Shown: positions 1-8,235 of the stretch, piece after piece
Layout: each line of letters opens with the position of its first letter
Numbering within the stretch: the stretch's first letter is position 1
DNA from: Lachnospiraceae bacterium
GTDB taxonomy: Bacteria > Bacillota > Clostridia > Lachnospirales > Lachnospiraceae
Direction: 5' to 3'
NCBI GenBank assembly: GCA_024696005.1
Contig: JAILHF010000052.1
Coordinates: 186,001-250,000 of the forward strand
Length of the DNA stretch: 64,000 bases
The notes under the pieces: model-generated
The model's database searches: none
What the model saw: only the letters and a program-made list of their open reading frames with translations
What the model was told of the DNA's origin: nothing
Program-made: the position numbers and the translations under genes

Positions 1-224
1 CTGTCGGCGCCTTCCATCCCCAGTTCCTGTCCCCAGAGGAACAGCTGCTCCTTTCCCGAGCAGGGCCTGGCCGCATAATAGGAAAGCTTTTTCCCCTGCG
101 CAAAACGGAACATAAGGGAGCTTTTCCCGACTCCCTTATGCCCGTAAACCACCAGGAGACGATCCTCTTCCCTGGCAAAATTATCTTCCAGAAATTTCAG
201 TTCTTTTTTTCTGCCTACAAACAT
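1..224 (-). CDS. AAA-type ATP-binding protein, N-terminal part (cut by window edge)
   Basis: Only the first 74 residues are in the window; the frame runs off base 1. The protein opens with MFVGRKKEL, and a Walker A loop GHKGVGKSS sits at about residues 28-36. That arrangement is typical of the archaeal-type/DUF234-like P-loop ATPases common in Clostridia, which often act with an unknown partner. The ATG at 224 follows the asd stop after a single base (TGA-G-ATG), so it is very probably co-transcribed and translationally coupled with asd. The substrate cannot be told from this fragment; the family call is an inference from the first quarter of the protein. Confidence 0.7.
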   Translation of the reverse strand, partial: MFVGRKKELKFLEDNFAREEDRLLVVYGHKGVGKSSLMFRFAQGKKLSYYAARPCSGKEQLFLWGQELGMEGAD

Positions 225-225
225 C

Positions 226-1308
226 TCACTTCTCTTTAATATAATCCATGGCCTTCAGCAGCTCAGCGCAGAGCACGGCACCGCCGGCCGCACCGCGCAG
301 GGTATTGTGGGAAAGGCCCACGAATTTCCAATCGTAAACGGTATCCTCGCGCAGACGTCCCACGGAGATCCCCATGCCGTTCTCGTAATCGACATCCAAT
401 GCCACCTGGGGACGGTTGTCTTCCTCCATGTAGCGGATGAACTGCTTCGGCGCACTCGGCAGCCCCAGTCTCTGCGGCTCTCCGGAGAAGCTGACCAGCT
501 TTTCGATCAGCTGCTCTTTTGTCGGTTTCTGACGGAACTTGACAAAGACCGCAGCCGTATGGCCGTTCAGCACCGGCACGCGGATGCACTGGCAGGTGAT
601 CACGGGACTCTCGGCCGGCACGATCACGCCGTTCTCGATCTTGCCCCAGATGCGCAGAGGTTCCTTTTCGCTCTTCTCCTCCTCGCCGCCGATGTAAGGG
701 ATGATGTTCCCTACCATCTCGGGCCAGTCCTTGAAGGTCTTGCCTGCTCCGCTGATCGCCTGGTATGTGGTGGCAACCACCTCATAGGGCTCGTATTCCT
801 TCCATGCCGTCAGGACAGGCGCGTAACTCTGGATGGAGCAATTGGGTTTTACGGCGATGAAGCCGCGCTCCGTTCCGAGGCGCTTTTTCTGGAACTCGAT
901 CACATGCATGTGCTCGGGATTGATCTCGGGCACCACCATCGGGACATCGGGTGTCCAGCGATGTGCGCTGTTATTGGAGACCACAGGCGTTTCGGTCTTT
1001 GCATATGCTTCTTCGATCGCACGGATCTCGTCCTTGGTCATGTCTACTGCCGAGAAGACAAAATCCACGGCAGATGCCACTTTCTCAACCTCGTTCACGT
1101 TCGCGACGACAAGCTTCTTCACGGCCTCCGGCATCGGAGTATCCATCTTCCAGCGATCCCCTACTGCCTCTTCATAAGTCTTGCCCGCGCTGCGGGGGCT
1201 GGCTGCCACCGTAGTCACCTCAAACCAGGGGTGATTCTCCAGTATGGAGATAAAACGCTGCCCGACCATGCCGGTCGCACCCAGAACTCCGACCTTAAGC
1301 TTACTCAT
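226..1308 (-). CDS. asd: aspartate-semialdehyde dehydrogenase
   Basis: Reduces beta-aspartyl phosphate to aspartate semialdehyde with NADPH, the branch point to lysine, threonine and methionine and to diaminopimelate for the cell wall. The 360-residue product has the nucleotide-binding loop GATGMVGQ near residues 10-17 and the catalytic cysteine in KPNCS at about residue 157. Its length and the C-terminal segment with FIRYMEEDNRPQ match the archaeal/fungal-type branch rather than the proteobacterial one. An in-frame ATG at 1314 lies only 2 bases from GGAGG, while the ATG at 1308 is spaced 8 bases from it, so 1308 is preferred. The gene has its own promoter between it and argH, and the partial ATPase gene follows directly. 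Confidence 0.95.
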   Translation of the reverse strand: MSKLKVGVLGATGMVGQRFISILENHPWFEVTTVAASPRSAGKTYEEAVGDRWKMDTPMPEAVKKLVVANVNEVEKVASAVDFVFSAVDMTKDEIRAIEEAYAKTETPVVSNNSAHRWTPDVPMVVPEINPEHMHVIEFQKKRLGTERGFIAVKPNCSIQSYAPVLTAWKEYEPYEVVATTYQAISGAGKTFKDWPEMVGNIIPYIGGEEEKSEKEPLRIWGKIENGVIVPAESPVITCQCIRVPVLNGHTAAVFVKFRQKPTKEQLIEKLVSFSGEPQRLGLPSAPKQFIRYMEEDNRPQVALDVDYENGMGISVGRLREDTVYDWKFVGLSHNTLRGAAGGAVLCAELLKAMDYIKEK

Positions 1309-1359
1309 AATCATTACCTCCCAAAAGATTAAATTTACATTTTACCGAAAATTTGAATT

Positions 1360-1388
1360 ACTCTATCACAGCTGCGGGATTATGTCAA
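1360..1388 (-). promoter_or_regulatory. promoter of asd
   Basis: On the minus strand TTGACA (1383-1388) and TAGAGT (1360-1365) are separated by 17 bases. The -35 box ends two bases short of the argH stop codon, so asd can be transcribed independently of argH. Confidence 0.75.
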
Positions 1389-1389
1389 G

Positions 1390-2766
1390 TTACTGCTTCA
1401 GGTATTTCCTGTATTCGGCGATCACGCCCCGCATGGCCGAAATGCCGGGTGCCCCGGTCGTCAGCCTGCGCTCCACACAGGTCCTCAGCGATACGGCATC
1501 ATAGATATCCGCATCAAACACCTCCGAGATCCCGCGCAGCTCTTCAAGACTGAGCTCTTCGATCGTCTTGTCATGCTCGATGCAGTAGAGCACGAGCTGT
1601 CCGATGATCCCGTGCGCATCCCGGAAAGCCACACCGTGCTTCACCAGATAATCCGCGGCATCCGTGGCATTCGTAAAGCCGCGCATCGCGCTCTTTGCCA
1701 TCACATCTTTCCGGAAGCGCATCGTATCGATCATCTGCATGAACATCTTCAGGCAGTCCTTTACCGTATCGATCGCGTCAAAGGTCCCTTCCTTGTCCTC
1801 CTGCATGTCCTTGTTATAGGCAAGCGGCAGGGCTTTCATCGTGGTGAGCATTCCCATCAGATGCCCGTACACCCTGCCGGTCTTTCCGCGGACCAGCTCG
1901 GCGATATCGGGATTCTTCTTCTGCGGCATGATGGAGCTGCCGGTCGAAAAGGCATCATCGATCTCCACAAAGCCGTATTCATTGGAATTCCAGAGGATCA
2001 CTTCCTCCGAAAAACGCGAAAGATGCATCATGATCGTGGAAAGCGCGCTCAGAAGCTCGATCAGGTAATCCCTGTCCGAAACGCTGTCCATGGAATTCAG
2101 CGTCGGCCCTTCGAAACCGAGCATGCTCGCCGTATAACCGCGGTCCAGCGGATAAGTCGTTCCGGCCAGTGCCCCTGCCCCGAGCGGGCAGGTATTCAGA
2201 CGCTCGTAAGTATCCGAAAGGCGGGAACGGTCACGCTTGAGCATTTCAAAATACGCACCGAGATGATGCGCCAGGGTTACGGGCTGCGCCTTCTGCAGAT
2301 GCGTAAAGCCGGGCATCCAGGTCTCGAGGTTTTCTTCCATCACGCGCAGAAGGATCTCCTGGAAGGTCTTTAACAGCTCGTCGATCTCGATGATCTCGGC
2401 GCGGACATAAAGCTTCATGTCCAAAGCCACCTGGTCGTTTCGGCTGCGGCCGGTATGGAGCTTCTTGCCGGCTTCCCCGATCATGTCCGTCAGCGTGGAC
2501 TCCACAAAGCTGTGAATATCCTCATATTCTTCCGTGATCACAAGACTGCCCTCTTCCAGGCGTTTGCGTATCGTCGTCAGTCCTTTTACGATCGCGTCCT
2601 TTTCCTCAAGGCTCAGGATCCCCTGTTTTTCCAGCATGATCGCATGGGCAATGCTCCCTTCGATGTCCTGCTGGTACAGACGCTGGTCAAAACGCGCGGA
2701 GGCATTGAAACGGTACACCTCCCGGTCGGTCTCTTTTGTAAATCTTCCTCCCCACAATTGCGCCAT
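1390..2766 (-). CDS. argH: argininosuccinate lyase
   Basis: Last step of arginine synthesis: argininosuccinate to arginine plus fumarate; cytoplasmic homotetramer. The 458-residue sequence carries the superfamily signature GSSIMPQKKNPD at about residues 276-287 with the catalytic serine, plus the conserved TGRSRNDQ and THLQKAQP segments. The start at MAQLWGGRF (2766) has AGGAG seven bases upstream; an in-frame ATG six codons earlier has no comparable site. argG is not adjacent. The gene diverges from the Rrf2-type regulator and has its own promoter at 2797-2825. Confidence 0.96.
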   Translation of the reverse strand: MAQLWGGRFTKETDREVYRFNASARFDQRLYQQDIEGSIAHAIMLEKQGILSLEEKDAIVKGLTTIRKRLEEGSLVITEEYEDIHSFVESTLTDMIGEAGKKLHTGRSRNDQVALDMKLYVRAEIIEIDELLKTFQEILLRVMEENLETWMPGFTHLQKAQPVTLAHHLGAYFEMLKRDRSRLSDTYERLNTCPLGAGALAGTTYPLDRGYTASMLGFEGPTLNSMDSVSDRDYLIELLSALSTIMMHLSRFSEEVILWNSNEYGFVEIDDAFSTGSSIMPQKKNPDIAELVRGKTGRVYGHLMGMLTTMKALPLAYNKDMQEDKEGTFDAIDTVKDCLKMFMQMIDTMRFRKDVMAKSAMRGFTNATDAADYLVKHGVAFRDAHGIIGQLVLYCIEHDKTIEELSLEELRGISEVFDADIYDAVSLRTCVERRLTTGAPGISAMRGVIAEYRKYLKQ

Positions 2767-2796
2767 GATCGTTCTCCTCTCCATATATTCTTCTGC

Positions 2797-2825
2797 ATTA
2801 TAGACTTTTTCACCACTGCGGGCAA
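2797..2825 (-). promoter_or_regulatory. promoter of argH
   Basis: TTGCCC (2820-2825) and TATAAT (2797-2802) on the minus strand with a 17-base spacer, about 30 bases upstream of the argH start. Confidence 0.7.
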
Positions 2826-2843
2826 GTGTTCACGAGAAAAAGC

Positions 2844-2872
2844 TTGATTCACCTACTCTCCTATGGTATAAT
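2844..2872 (+). promoter_or_regulatory. promoter of the Rrf2-family gene
   Basis: TTGATT (2844-2849) and a perfect TATAAT (2867-2872) separated by 17 bases; the start codon of the regulator is at 2895. The two divergent -35 boxes of this gene and argH are only 18 bases apart, so one bound regulator could affect both. Confidence 0.75.
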
Positions 2873-2894
2873 AGGGTTTAAGGGGGAATACAGC

Positions 2895-3302
2895 ATGATT
2901 TCTACAAAAGGACGTTATGCTCTGCGGGTAATGGTTGATCTCGCGGAAAACGAAAACGGGGACTACATTCCCCTGAAAGACATCGCCGCAAGGCAGGAAC
3001 TCTCCAAAAAGTACCTGGAGATCATCGTAAAGGACATGGTCGCAGGCGGCCTGATCGAAGGTGCCAGCGGAAAAGGAGGCGGCTACAAACTGGTCCGCCC
3101 CCCCGAAGAATACACGATCGGCGAGATCCTCGAGCTGATGCTCGGTACCCTCTCCTCCGTCGGCTGCCTGGCGGACAAGGATTACGATTGCCCGCGCCGC
3201 AGCATATGCAGTACCCTTCCCTTATGGGAGGACTACGATAAAGTGGTGCACGATTTCTTTTACGGCCGGCGCTTGAGCGACCTGCTGACCGAAAAAGCTT
3301 AA
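2895..3302 (+). CDS. Rrf2-family transcriptional regulator (IscR/CymR-like)
   Basis: A 135-residue winged-helix regulator. Residues 1-80 form the Rrf2 helix-turn-helix domain (MISTKGRYALRVMVDLAE at the start, then the recognition region around QELSKKYLE). Three cysteines at about residues 94-107 (GCLADKDYDCPRRSIC) have the spacing of the iron-sulfur ligands of IscR and NsrR, so it may sense Fe-S or redox state; that is inferred from family knowledge. Start chosen at 2895, preceded by AGGGGGA and a strong promoter. No isc or suf genes lie nearby. Its stop codon shares bases with that of the convergent EAL gene. Confidence 0.88.
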   Translation: MISTKGRYALRVMVDLAENENGDYIPLKDIAARQELSKKYLEIIVKDMVAGGLIEGASGKGGGYKLVRPPEEYTIGEILELMLGTLSSVGCLADKDYDCPRRSICSTLPLWEDYDKVVHDFFYGRRLSDLLTEKA

Positions 3303-5044
3303 CTTTCCCATTCCATTCCCTTGCTCTTCGTAAAGCCGCGTGTCTCTTCCATGGGCTGCGGCTTTCCGAAATAGTATCCCTGGGCACGCTCACATCCCAC
3401 TCTCTTCAGGAAATCATAGTGCGTCTCGCTCTCCACGCCCTCGCAGAGCGGGGACAGCCCCATTCCCTGCGCACCTTCGATGATGTACTCCATCAGCTTG
3501 CCTGTTTTGGGATTGTGATCAAAACAGCGCAGGAACACCAGATCGAGTTTAAGGACGTCAAAACGGTATTCCGCCAGTGTATTGAGCGAAGAATAACCGC
3601 TTCCGAAATCATCCAGCCAGATCTTGTAACCCAGCTCGCGCATCCTGTCGCATTCCGAGCGTATGTAACCCACGTTGTCGTTCAGGGCGCTCTCCGTGAT
3701 CTCGATGTCGATCATGTTGCGCGGTATGTCATATTCGGCCCGCGTCTCTTCCACAATCCCGAAGATATCGCACAGTTCAAAATCCAGTCTGGAGATATTG
3801 ATCGAGACAGGCACGAGCGTTTCTCCCGCCTCCTTGAGCCTTTTGTACTCTTCGCAGATCTTGCGGATCACAAAGGCATCCACAAGATGGATCAGATGAA
3901 ACTGCTCGAGCGTCTCGATGAAATCGCCCGGATTGAGCATACCCAGCTTGGGATCCACCCAGCGCACCAGCGCTTCGTATCCGCAGATCTTTCCGCTCTT
4001 TACACGGATCACCGGCTGGTAATACACCTTGATGTATTCGTTTTCGATCGCCTCATCCACGTGATCGACCACATACTGCTGCTTCCGCAGCCCTTCCCGG
4101 AGCATCTCGTCGTAAATGCAATAGTAATGGTCATGCCGGTGTTTGATGCTGTTACAGGCCAGTCTCGCGTGATCGCAGGCCAGTCCCACCTCGGCCCCCC
4201 TGTCATCCGGATAATAGATGCCGGCCTTGATGCGGACTCTCCTGCTGGAATCCTCCGACATCAGCATGTTCTTGTAGATCGTCTCCACCTTTTTGACGAT
4301 CTCTTCCCGTTCGCCGTCGGCACAGACCACGAAATGATCGTCCGAAAAGCGGGCCACGATATCGCCGGCAAAGATCTCGCTGATGTGCTTCGCCAGCTCA
4401 CAGAGCAGTTCGTCCCCGAGCTTGAAGCCGTGCCTCTCGTTATAGAGCTTAAAATTCGGTATATCGAAATGGACGATGGAGAGTTCCCTGCGTCTGCCGT
4501 CCGGAGAGGCCATCCGCTTCTGCACATGCTGGTAGAAGAAGGCCATGTTGAACAGCCCCGTCAGGCTGTCCGTCTCCTGGTTGTCGGAAAGGATCTCCGC
4601 CTCCGCAAAGGAATTGCGGCTCCGGTTGTAGTACTCGTTCCGGTCCACATCCACGATAAAGACATAAAAGAAGCTCATGCCGTTGCTCCGGTGGAGCAGA
4701 TGACCGAAATCTTCGATATAGCGTTCTTCCCCGCTTTTGGCGCGGATCCGGTAGCGCACGTAATCGTGCCGCTTCTCCCCGAAGAAGGTCTGCGCCTGGA
4801 TCTGGTTCCGGATCTTGTTGTAATCCTCCGGATGGACCATCCCCCGGAAATTCCCTCCCACATACTGCAGAAAATCTTCAAAATCCTCACAGCCGAACAG
4901 ACGGATCACATTCATCTCCGCGAACAGGATCTTCTCATCCCCCTCCGCTTCGTAGATGAAGAATCCGCCGGGCAGTCCTGTCGGCACGATCCCGCAGGCT
5001 CCCGTATCCAGGAACCCCTCTGTCATGTCAGTCAGGTCTGCCAT
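3299..5044 (-). CDS. PAS / degenerate GGDEF / EAL cyclic-di-GMP phosphodiesterase
   Basis: A 581-residue signalling protein with no transmembrane segment. Residues 20-140 look like a PAS-type sensor; 155-310 form a GGDEF fold whose catalytic motif has become RFSDDHF, so it should not make c-di-GMP; 330-570 is an EAL domain. The EAL part keeps the residues expected for hydrolysis: YEALVRW, the Asn of SINISRLDF, the Glu of DIEITES, LDDFGSGYSS, VLKLDL, CEGVES and QGYYFGKP. Predicted role: hydrolysis of c-di-GMP to pGpG, possibly tuned by the inactive GGDEF domain. Start supported by AGGGGGG six bases upstream. It follows the GH120 gene after 28 bases and is probably co-transcribed with it. Confidence 0.9.
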   Translation of the reverse strand: MADLTDMTEGFLDTGACGIVPTGLPGGFFIYEAEGDEKILFAEMNVIRLFGCEDFEDFLQYVGGNFRGMVHPEDYNKIRNQIQAQTFFGEKRHDYVRYRIRAKSGEERYIEDFGHLLHRSNGMSFFYVFIVDVDRNEYYNRSRNSFAEAEILSDNQETDSLTGLFNMAFFYQHVQKRMASPDGRRRELSIVHFDIPNFKLYNERHGFKLGDELLCELAKHISEIFAGDIVARFSDDHFVVCADGEREEIVKKVETIYKNMLMSEDSSRRVRIKAGIYYPDDRGAEVGLACDHARLACNSIKHRHDHYYCIYDEMLREGLRKQQYVVDHVDEAIENEYIKVYYQPVIRVKSGKICGYEALVRWVDPKLGMLNPGDFIETLEQFHLIHLVDAFVIRKICEEYKRLKEAGETLVPVSINISRLDFELCDIFGIVEETRAEYDIPRNMIDIEITESALNDNVGYIRSECDRMRELGYKIWLDDFGSGYSSLNTLAEYRFDVLKLDLVFLRCFDHNPKTGKLMEYIIEGAQGMGLSPLCEGVESETHYDFLKRVGCERAQGYYFGKPQPMEETRGFTKSKGMEWES

Positions 5045-5072
5045 CTCTGTCCCCCCTTTATCTCAGATTGGT

Positions 5073-7073
5073 TCACAAAACTGCCTTTGCGGCTTTTTCA
5101 TCCGCGAAAGGTCCCGGAAACGCCTCCGTACCGCGGTGGTTGCCGAAATAATCAGAATCAAAGACGATCGCGCTTCCGTCCGGATTCTCGAAACGCTGTT
5201 CGGGCTCAAATGCGATCCCCAGCGTATCGCTGGTGATGATGCCGTTTTTGAAATCCTTCAGGAAGGAGTATACATTGGTCTTCAGACTGTATTTCCCGTT
5301 CTTTTCCACAAGCTCGACATTCACCTTGTCCTTTTTGTTGACCAGTTTCTTCTTTTCATGTTTGCAGACATTTGCACCGTTGAAATAAGCATTCCCGGAG
5401 ATCCACACCGGCAGATGGCCGAAATGCGCCTGCGCCAGCGCCCCCATGTCCGGCATCCCTTCCGTCTCAAACGGCGCATGCCATTCCTCATAGGTCGGGA
5501 AAATGTCAAAAGCTTTCGTTCCCACTTCCATGTAATCCGCATCGGCCGGCGTCTTCTTCTTATCCTCTACCGGATACTTCTGGATGAAGATATTATTGTA
5601 GATGCGGTCATCTCCGTGCAGGATGGTCATGAAGCCCGCGACCTCGGTACGGTGACGGATGTGATACGGCGTATAACGCGGCTCGCGCTGTCCGTTGACC
5701 ACACTGTCTACCCCGGAGTTGATCAGGCTGAACGAACCCAGGATCAGATTGTTCACACAGGCGATGCCCTCACTCGGAATGGTCACCGAGACCTTGGAGA
5801 GCAGGAGGTTGTTGTCGATCAGCGTGGGCCCGTGCCCTACCTCGACAAAGACATCCGTATTGAACATGACGCCTTTTCCCGCCTTTACCCCGTCGGGCCG
5901 GAAATTGTCGTGCATCAGGTTCTGTGAAACGCGGGCGCCCTGCGCCTCCCAGTCCAGCCATACGCCCATGATGCTGTCATGAATGTGATTCCGCCGTATC
6001 GTCACATCGATCGCGGCATGCAGCTTGATCCCGGCCGTCTCGGCTCCTCCCAGCTGCGAAGAATTACAGATATGATGGATATGGCAGTCCTCGATCGTCG
6101 AAAAGACCGCCCCCATGCGGCCCACGATGCCGGTCTGTTCACAGTGATGGATATGGCAGCGCCTCACGACATGGCTGCCGATGCGTTCTTTGGTCCAGCC
6201 GTGGAACTGGCCGCGGCAGACAGCGTCGCGCTCCATCTGCGTCGGGCTCTTGACATGTCTCTTCGTAAAATACATGTCGTTCTCGGGATCCAGGTATTTT
6301 CCGAGCGAGATCCCGCAGCAGCGGCTTCCGTAGATCTCGCAGTCCTCGATGATCCAGCCCTTTGCCCAGTGCGGCCCGATCATGCCGTCCTGATAGGCAG
6401 CCGGCGGAGCCCAGGTGGTCGCGGCCTTGTTGATGTTAAACCCGCTTACCGTGATGTAGTCCAAGTGGTTCTTATCCGGCATGAAGCAGTTGCGGCGCAC
6501 GGTGATCTCGACTTTTTCCTTATTGGGATCCAGTCCGCGGAAATTCGCATAAAACACCGTTTCGTCCCCTTCCTGCTCAACATACCATTTGTATCTGGAT
6601 TCCTCCGCGTTCCAGGCATATTCATCGACGGGTGCCTTCACGCATTCTTCAAGCGTCTCCGTCTCGTACATGGCCAGATCGTTCAGGAAGACGCAGCCGG
6701 TATGGCGGATGACCGGCGAGAAATACCAGTCTCCGCATACGAAAGTCTTATAAGGATGATAGGATCCGAAGACCGAGTTGTCCACACGGGCCGTCCAGAC
6801 CGTTCCTTTATGTTTTTTCCAGCCTTTCAGTTCCTCCGCTCCCGTGATGACGGCTTCCAGCGGTTTTTCGGAGCGGTAGCTGATCCTCGCTTCTTTTGTC
6901 CCCCCGTTCTTCGGGCAGACATGCTCGCGGTAGATCCCGGGTGCCACGAGGATCTCGTCCCCGGCCTTCGCGACCTGCGCAGCTTCGTTGATGCGCCGGA
7001 ACGGACTCTCCTTGCTTCCGTTTCCGTCGTGGGACGCGTTCGCATTAACATAGTAGGTTCTGTGTTCCTGCAT
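5073..7073 (-). CDS. right-handed beta-helix glycosidase, probable GH120 beta-xylosidase
   Basis: A 666-residue protein without signal peptide, so probably cytoplasmic. It begins with a pectate-lyase-like beta-helix segment (YYVNANASHDGNGSKESP), a fold built from repeated IxxNxIxx strands. The central NHIHDSIMGVWLDWEAQG and the following FVEVGHGPTLIDNN resemble the two catalytic regions of GH120 beta-xylosidases such as XylC of Thermoanaerobacterium, where an Asp and a Glu act; I place them here by recollection of the family, not by alignment. It would release xylose from xylo-oligosaccharides. Start at 7073 is preceded by GGAGG seven bases upstream; in-frame ATGs further upstream lack such a site. 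It lies upstream of an EAL gene. Confidence 0.75.
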   Translation of the reverse strand: MQEHRTYYVNANASHDGNGSKESPFRRINEAAQVAKAGDEILVAPGIYREHVCPKNGGTKEARISYRSEKPLEAVITGAEELKGWKKHKGTVWTARVDNSVFGSYHPYKTFVCGDWYFSPVIRHTGCVFLNDLAMYETETLEECVKAPVDEYAWNAEESRYKWYVEQEGDETVFYANFRGLDPNKEKVEITVRRNCFMPDKNHLDYITVSGFNINKAATTWAPPAAYQDGMIGPHWAKGWIIEDCEIYGSRCCGISLGKYLDPENDMYFTKRHVKSPTQMERDAVCRGQFHGWTKERIGSHVVRRCHIHHCEQTGIVGRMGAVFSTIEDCHIHHICNSSQLGGAETAGIKLHAAIDVTIRRNHIHDSIMGVWLDWEAQGARVSQNLMHDNFRPDGVKAGKGVMFNTDVFVEVGHGPTLIDNNLLLSKVSVTIPSEGIACVNNLILGSFSLINSGVDSVVNGQREPRYTPYHIRHRTEVAGFMTILHGDDRIYNNIFIQKYPVEDKKKTPADADYMEVGTKAFDIFPTYEEWHAPFETEGMPDMGALAQAHFGHLPVWISGNAYFNGANVCKHEKKKLVNKKDKVNVELVEKNGKYSLKTNVYSFLKDFKNGIITSDTLGIAFEPEQRFENPDGSAIVFDSDYFGNHRGTEAFPGPFADEKAAKAVL

Positions 7074-7200
7074 GTTTTTTCCTCCTTGATCGGTCATGGA
7101 TACGCTGTCTCGCCACATGTAGTCATCCTCTCCGCTCATCATAAACTTGCCCCGTATGCTTGTCAATGAAAATACCCGGACCGGGCAGGCGGGGATGACG

Positions 7201-7229
7201 AAAAAAAAGACTCCCGCATTCGACGGGAG
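7201..7229 (-). terminator. rho-independent terminator of the 7254-8039 lipoprotein gene
   Basis: CTCCCG (7211-7216) pairs with CGGGAG (7224-7229), and the minus-strand transcript then runs into eight U residues (7201-7208). Confidence 0.85.
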
Positions 7230-7253
7230 CCTTCGGAAACAAGCCGTTTCTTC

Positions 7254-8039
7254 TTAGTGGATCGCGTTGTAGATCTCGTCAGCCTCAGCCTCGGAAAGAT
7301 GTGCTGCCGCATAAACGTTGCTGTCGCCATCGATCAGATAAACGTCATCGCCGTCCTCATAGTAGCCCAGAGCAGTGTTGCCAACGCTTACGATGTAGTA
7401 CACGGTGCCGTCATCCAGCTCAGCTTCGGAAACGGTGTACTCAGCCAGGACTTCATCGGTGCCGTCGCTGACATAAGCAACATCCCCAGCAGCGCCCTCA
7501 TAGAAAGCGATGACGAAATCGTTGCCGTTTCCGTCGTTTGCATAGAAACCGTCAACATAGCTCACCTCACCCGCGTCCTCGGTTTCGACCTCGGTATCGG
7601 CCTCGGAATCGTTGTCAGCTCCCTGCATCATATCTACGATGCCCTGAAGGCCGTCCAGAACATTCAGCATTGCATCGTTCATGTCGATCATGTCCTGCTC
7701 GCTCTCGAACTGATCCTCGGTAAGCTCGCCCATCTGTGCGATGAGGTCATCTGCTTCGCTAAGAAGGGACTCCACATTGTCATCCTGTGCGATCGCATCG
7801 TTCTGGTAAAGCTCTACGACTGCATCCTTTGCATCTACCAGCAGAGCGTAGTTGTTCTGCAGATCCGCAAACGTGATGCCGGCAGACTCTTCCTTCTTCT
7901 CAGCGGGCTTCTCTTCGGTCTTGGTCTCGGTGCTCTCGGTCTTCTCAGCAGGAGCCGCAGGCTCGTCACCGCCGCAAGCGGTAAGTGCGGATACGGAAAG
8001 TACCCCTGCCATCAGTACAGCCAACATTTTCTTTTTCAT
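7254..8039 (-). CDS. acidic lipoprotein of unknown function
   Basis: A 261-residue lipoprotein. The N-terminus MKKKMLAVLMAGVLSV followed by SALTACGG is a lipoprotein signal peptide with the lipobox LTAC, so the protein should be anchored on the outer face of the membrane. An Ala/Glu/Lys/Pro-rich linker follows, then a helical acidic region (about residues 70-150) and a C-terminal part rich in short beta strands ending SEAEADEIYNAIH. No catalytic motif recognised. Met at 8039 is preferred because GGAGG is 8 bases upstream; the Met two codons earlier is too close to it. It is a single-gene unit with its own promoter, a perfect palindrome next to the -35 box and a strong terminator. Confidence 0.85.
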   Translation of the reverse strand: MKKKMLAVLMAGVLSVSALTACGGDEPAAPAEKTESTETKTEEKPAEKKEESAGITFADLQNNYALLVDAKDAVVELYQNDAIAQDDNVESLLSEADDLIAQMGELTEDQFESEQDMIDMNDAMLNVLDGLQGIVDMMQGADNDSEADTEVETEDAGEVSYVDGFYANDGNGNDFVIAFYEGAAGDVAYVSDGTDEVLAEYTVSEAELDDGTVYYIVSVGNTALGYYEDGDDVYLIDGDSNVYAAAHLSEAEADEIYNAIH

Positions 8040-8107
8040 TTTCATTTCCTCCCTTGTTTGTGTGCGTATCCGACGCACAAGATATAGTATTTTATTCACA
8101 ATGTGCG

Positions 8108-8135
8108 ATTATAGCACCTTTATTTTTTCTTGCAA
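8108..8135 (-). promoter_or_regulatory. promoter of the 7254-8039 lipoprotein gene
   Basis: TTGCAA (8130-8135) and TATAAT (8108-8113) on the minus strand with a 16-base spacer. Confidence 0.75.
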
Positions 8136-8153
8136 GTACCCCCAGGGGTACTT
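8134..8153 (-). promoter_or_regulatory. perfect palindrome abutting the -35 box, CsoR-like operator candidate
   Basis: AAGTACCCC (8134-8142) and GGGGTACTT (8145-8153) form a perfect 9-base inverted repeat with a CA centre; it overlaps the -35 hexamer by two bases. The TACCCC/GGGGTA core resembles operators of the CsoR/RcnR/CstR repressor family. The regulator assignment is inference. Confidence 0.5.
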
Positions 8154-8180
8154 TGCCTGTTTTTTTATGTCACCCTAAAT

Positions 8181-8209
8181 CAAAAAGCCACGGGGAAAAC
8201 CCCGTGGCT
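8181..8209 (-). terminator. rho-independent terminator of the 8236-9204 gene
   Basis: AGCCACGGGG (8186-8195) and CCCCGTGGCT (8200-8209) form a perfect 10-base stem with a 4-base loop, followed on the minus strand by five U residues. Confidence 0.9.
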
Positions 8210-8235
8210 CTGTCCTGCATGTTGCCAATCCGGAC

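Noticed and set aside
3419-5236. Long open frame on the plus strand opposite the PAS-GGDEF-EAL gene (605 codons), and similar ones at 36624-38831 and 13808-15313
   Set aside because: They are antisense shadows produced by GC-rich codon use; composition is His/Arg/Leu-rich, no domains, no ribosome sites, and the opposite strand encodes clear protein families.
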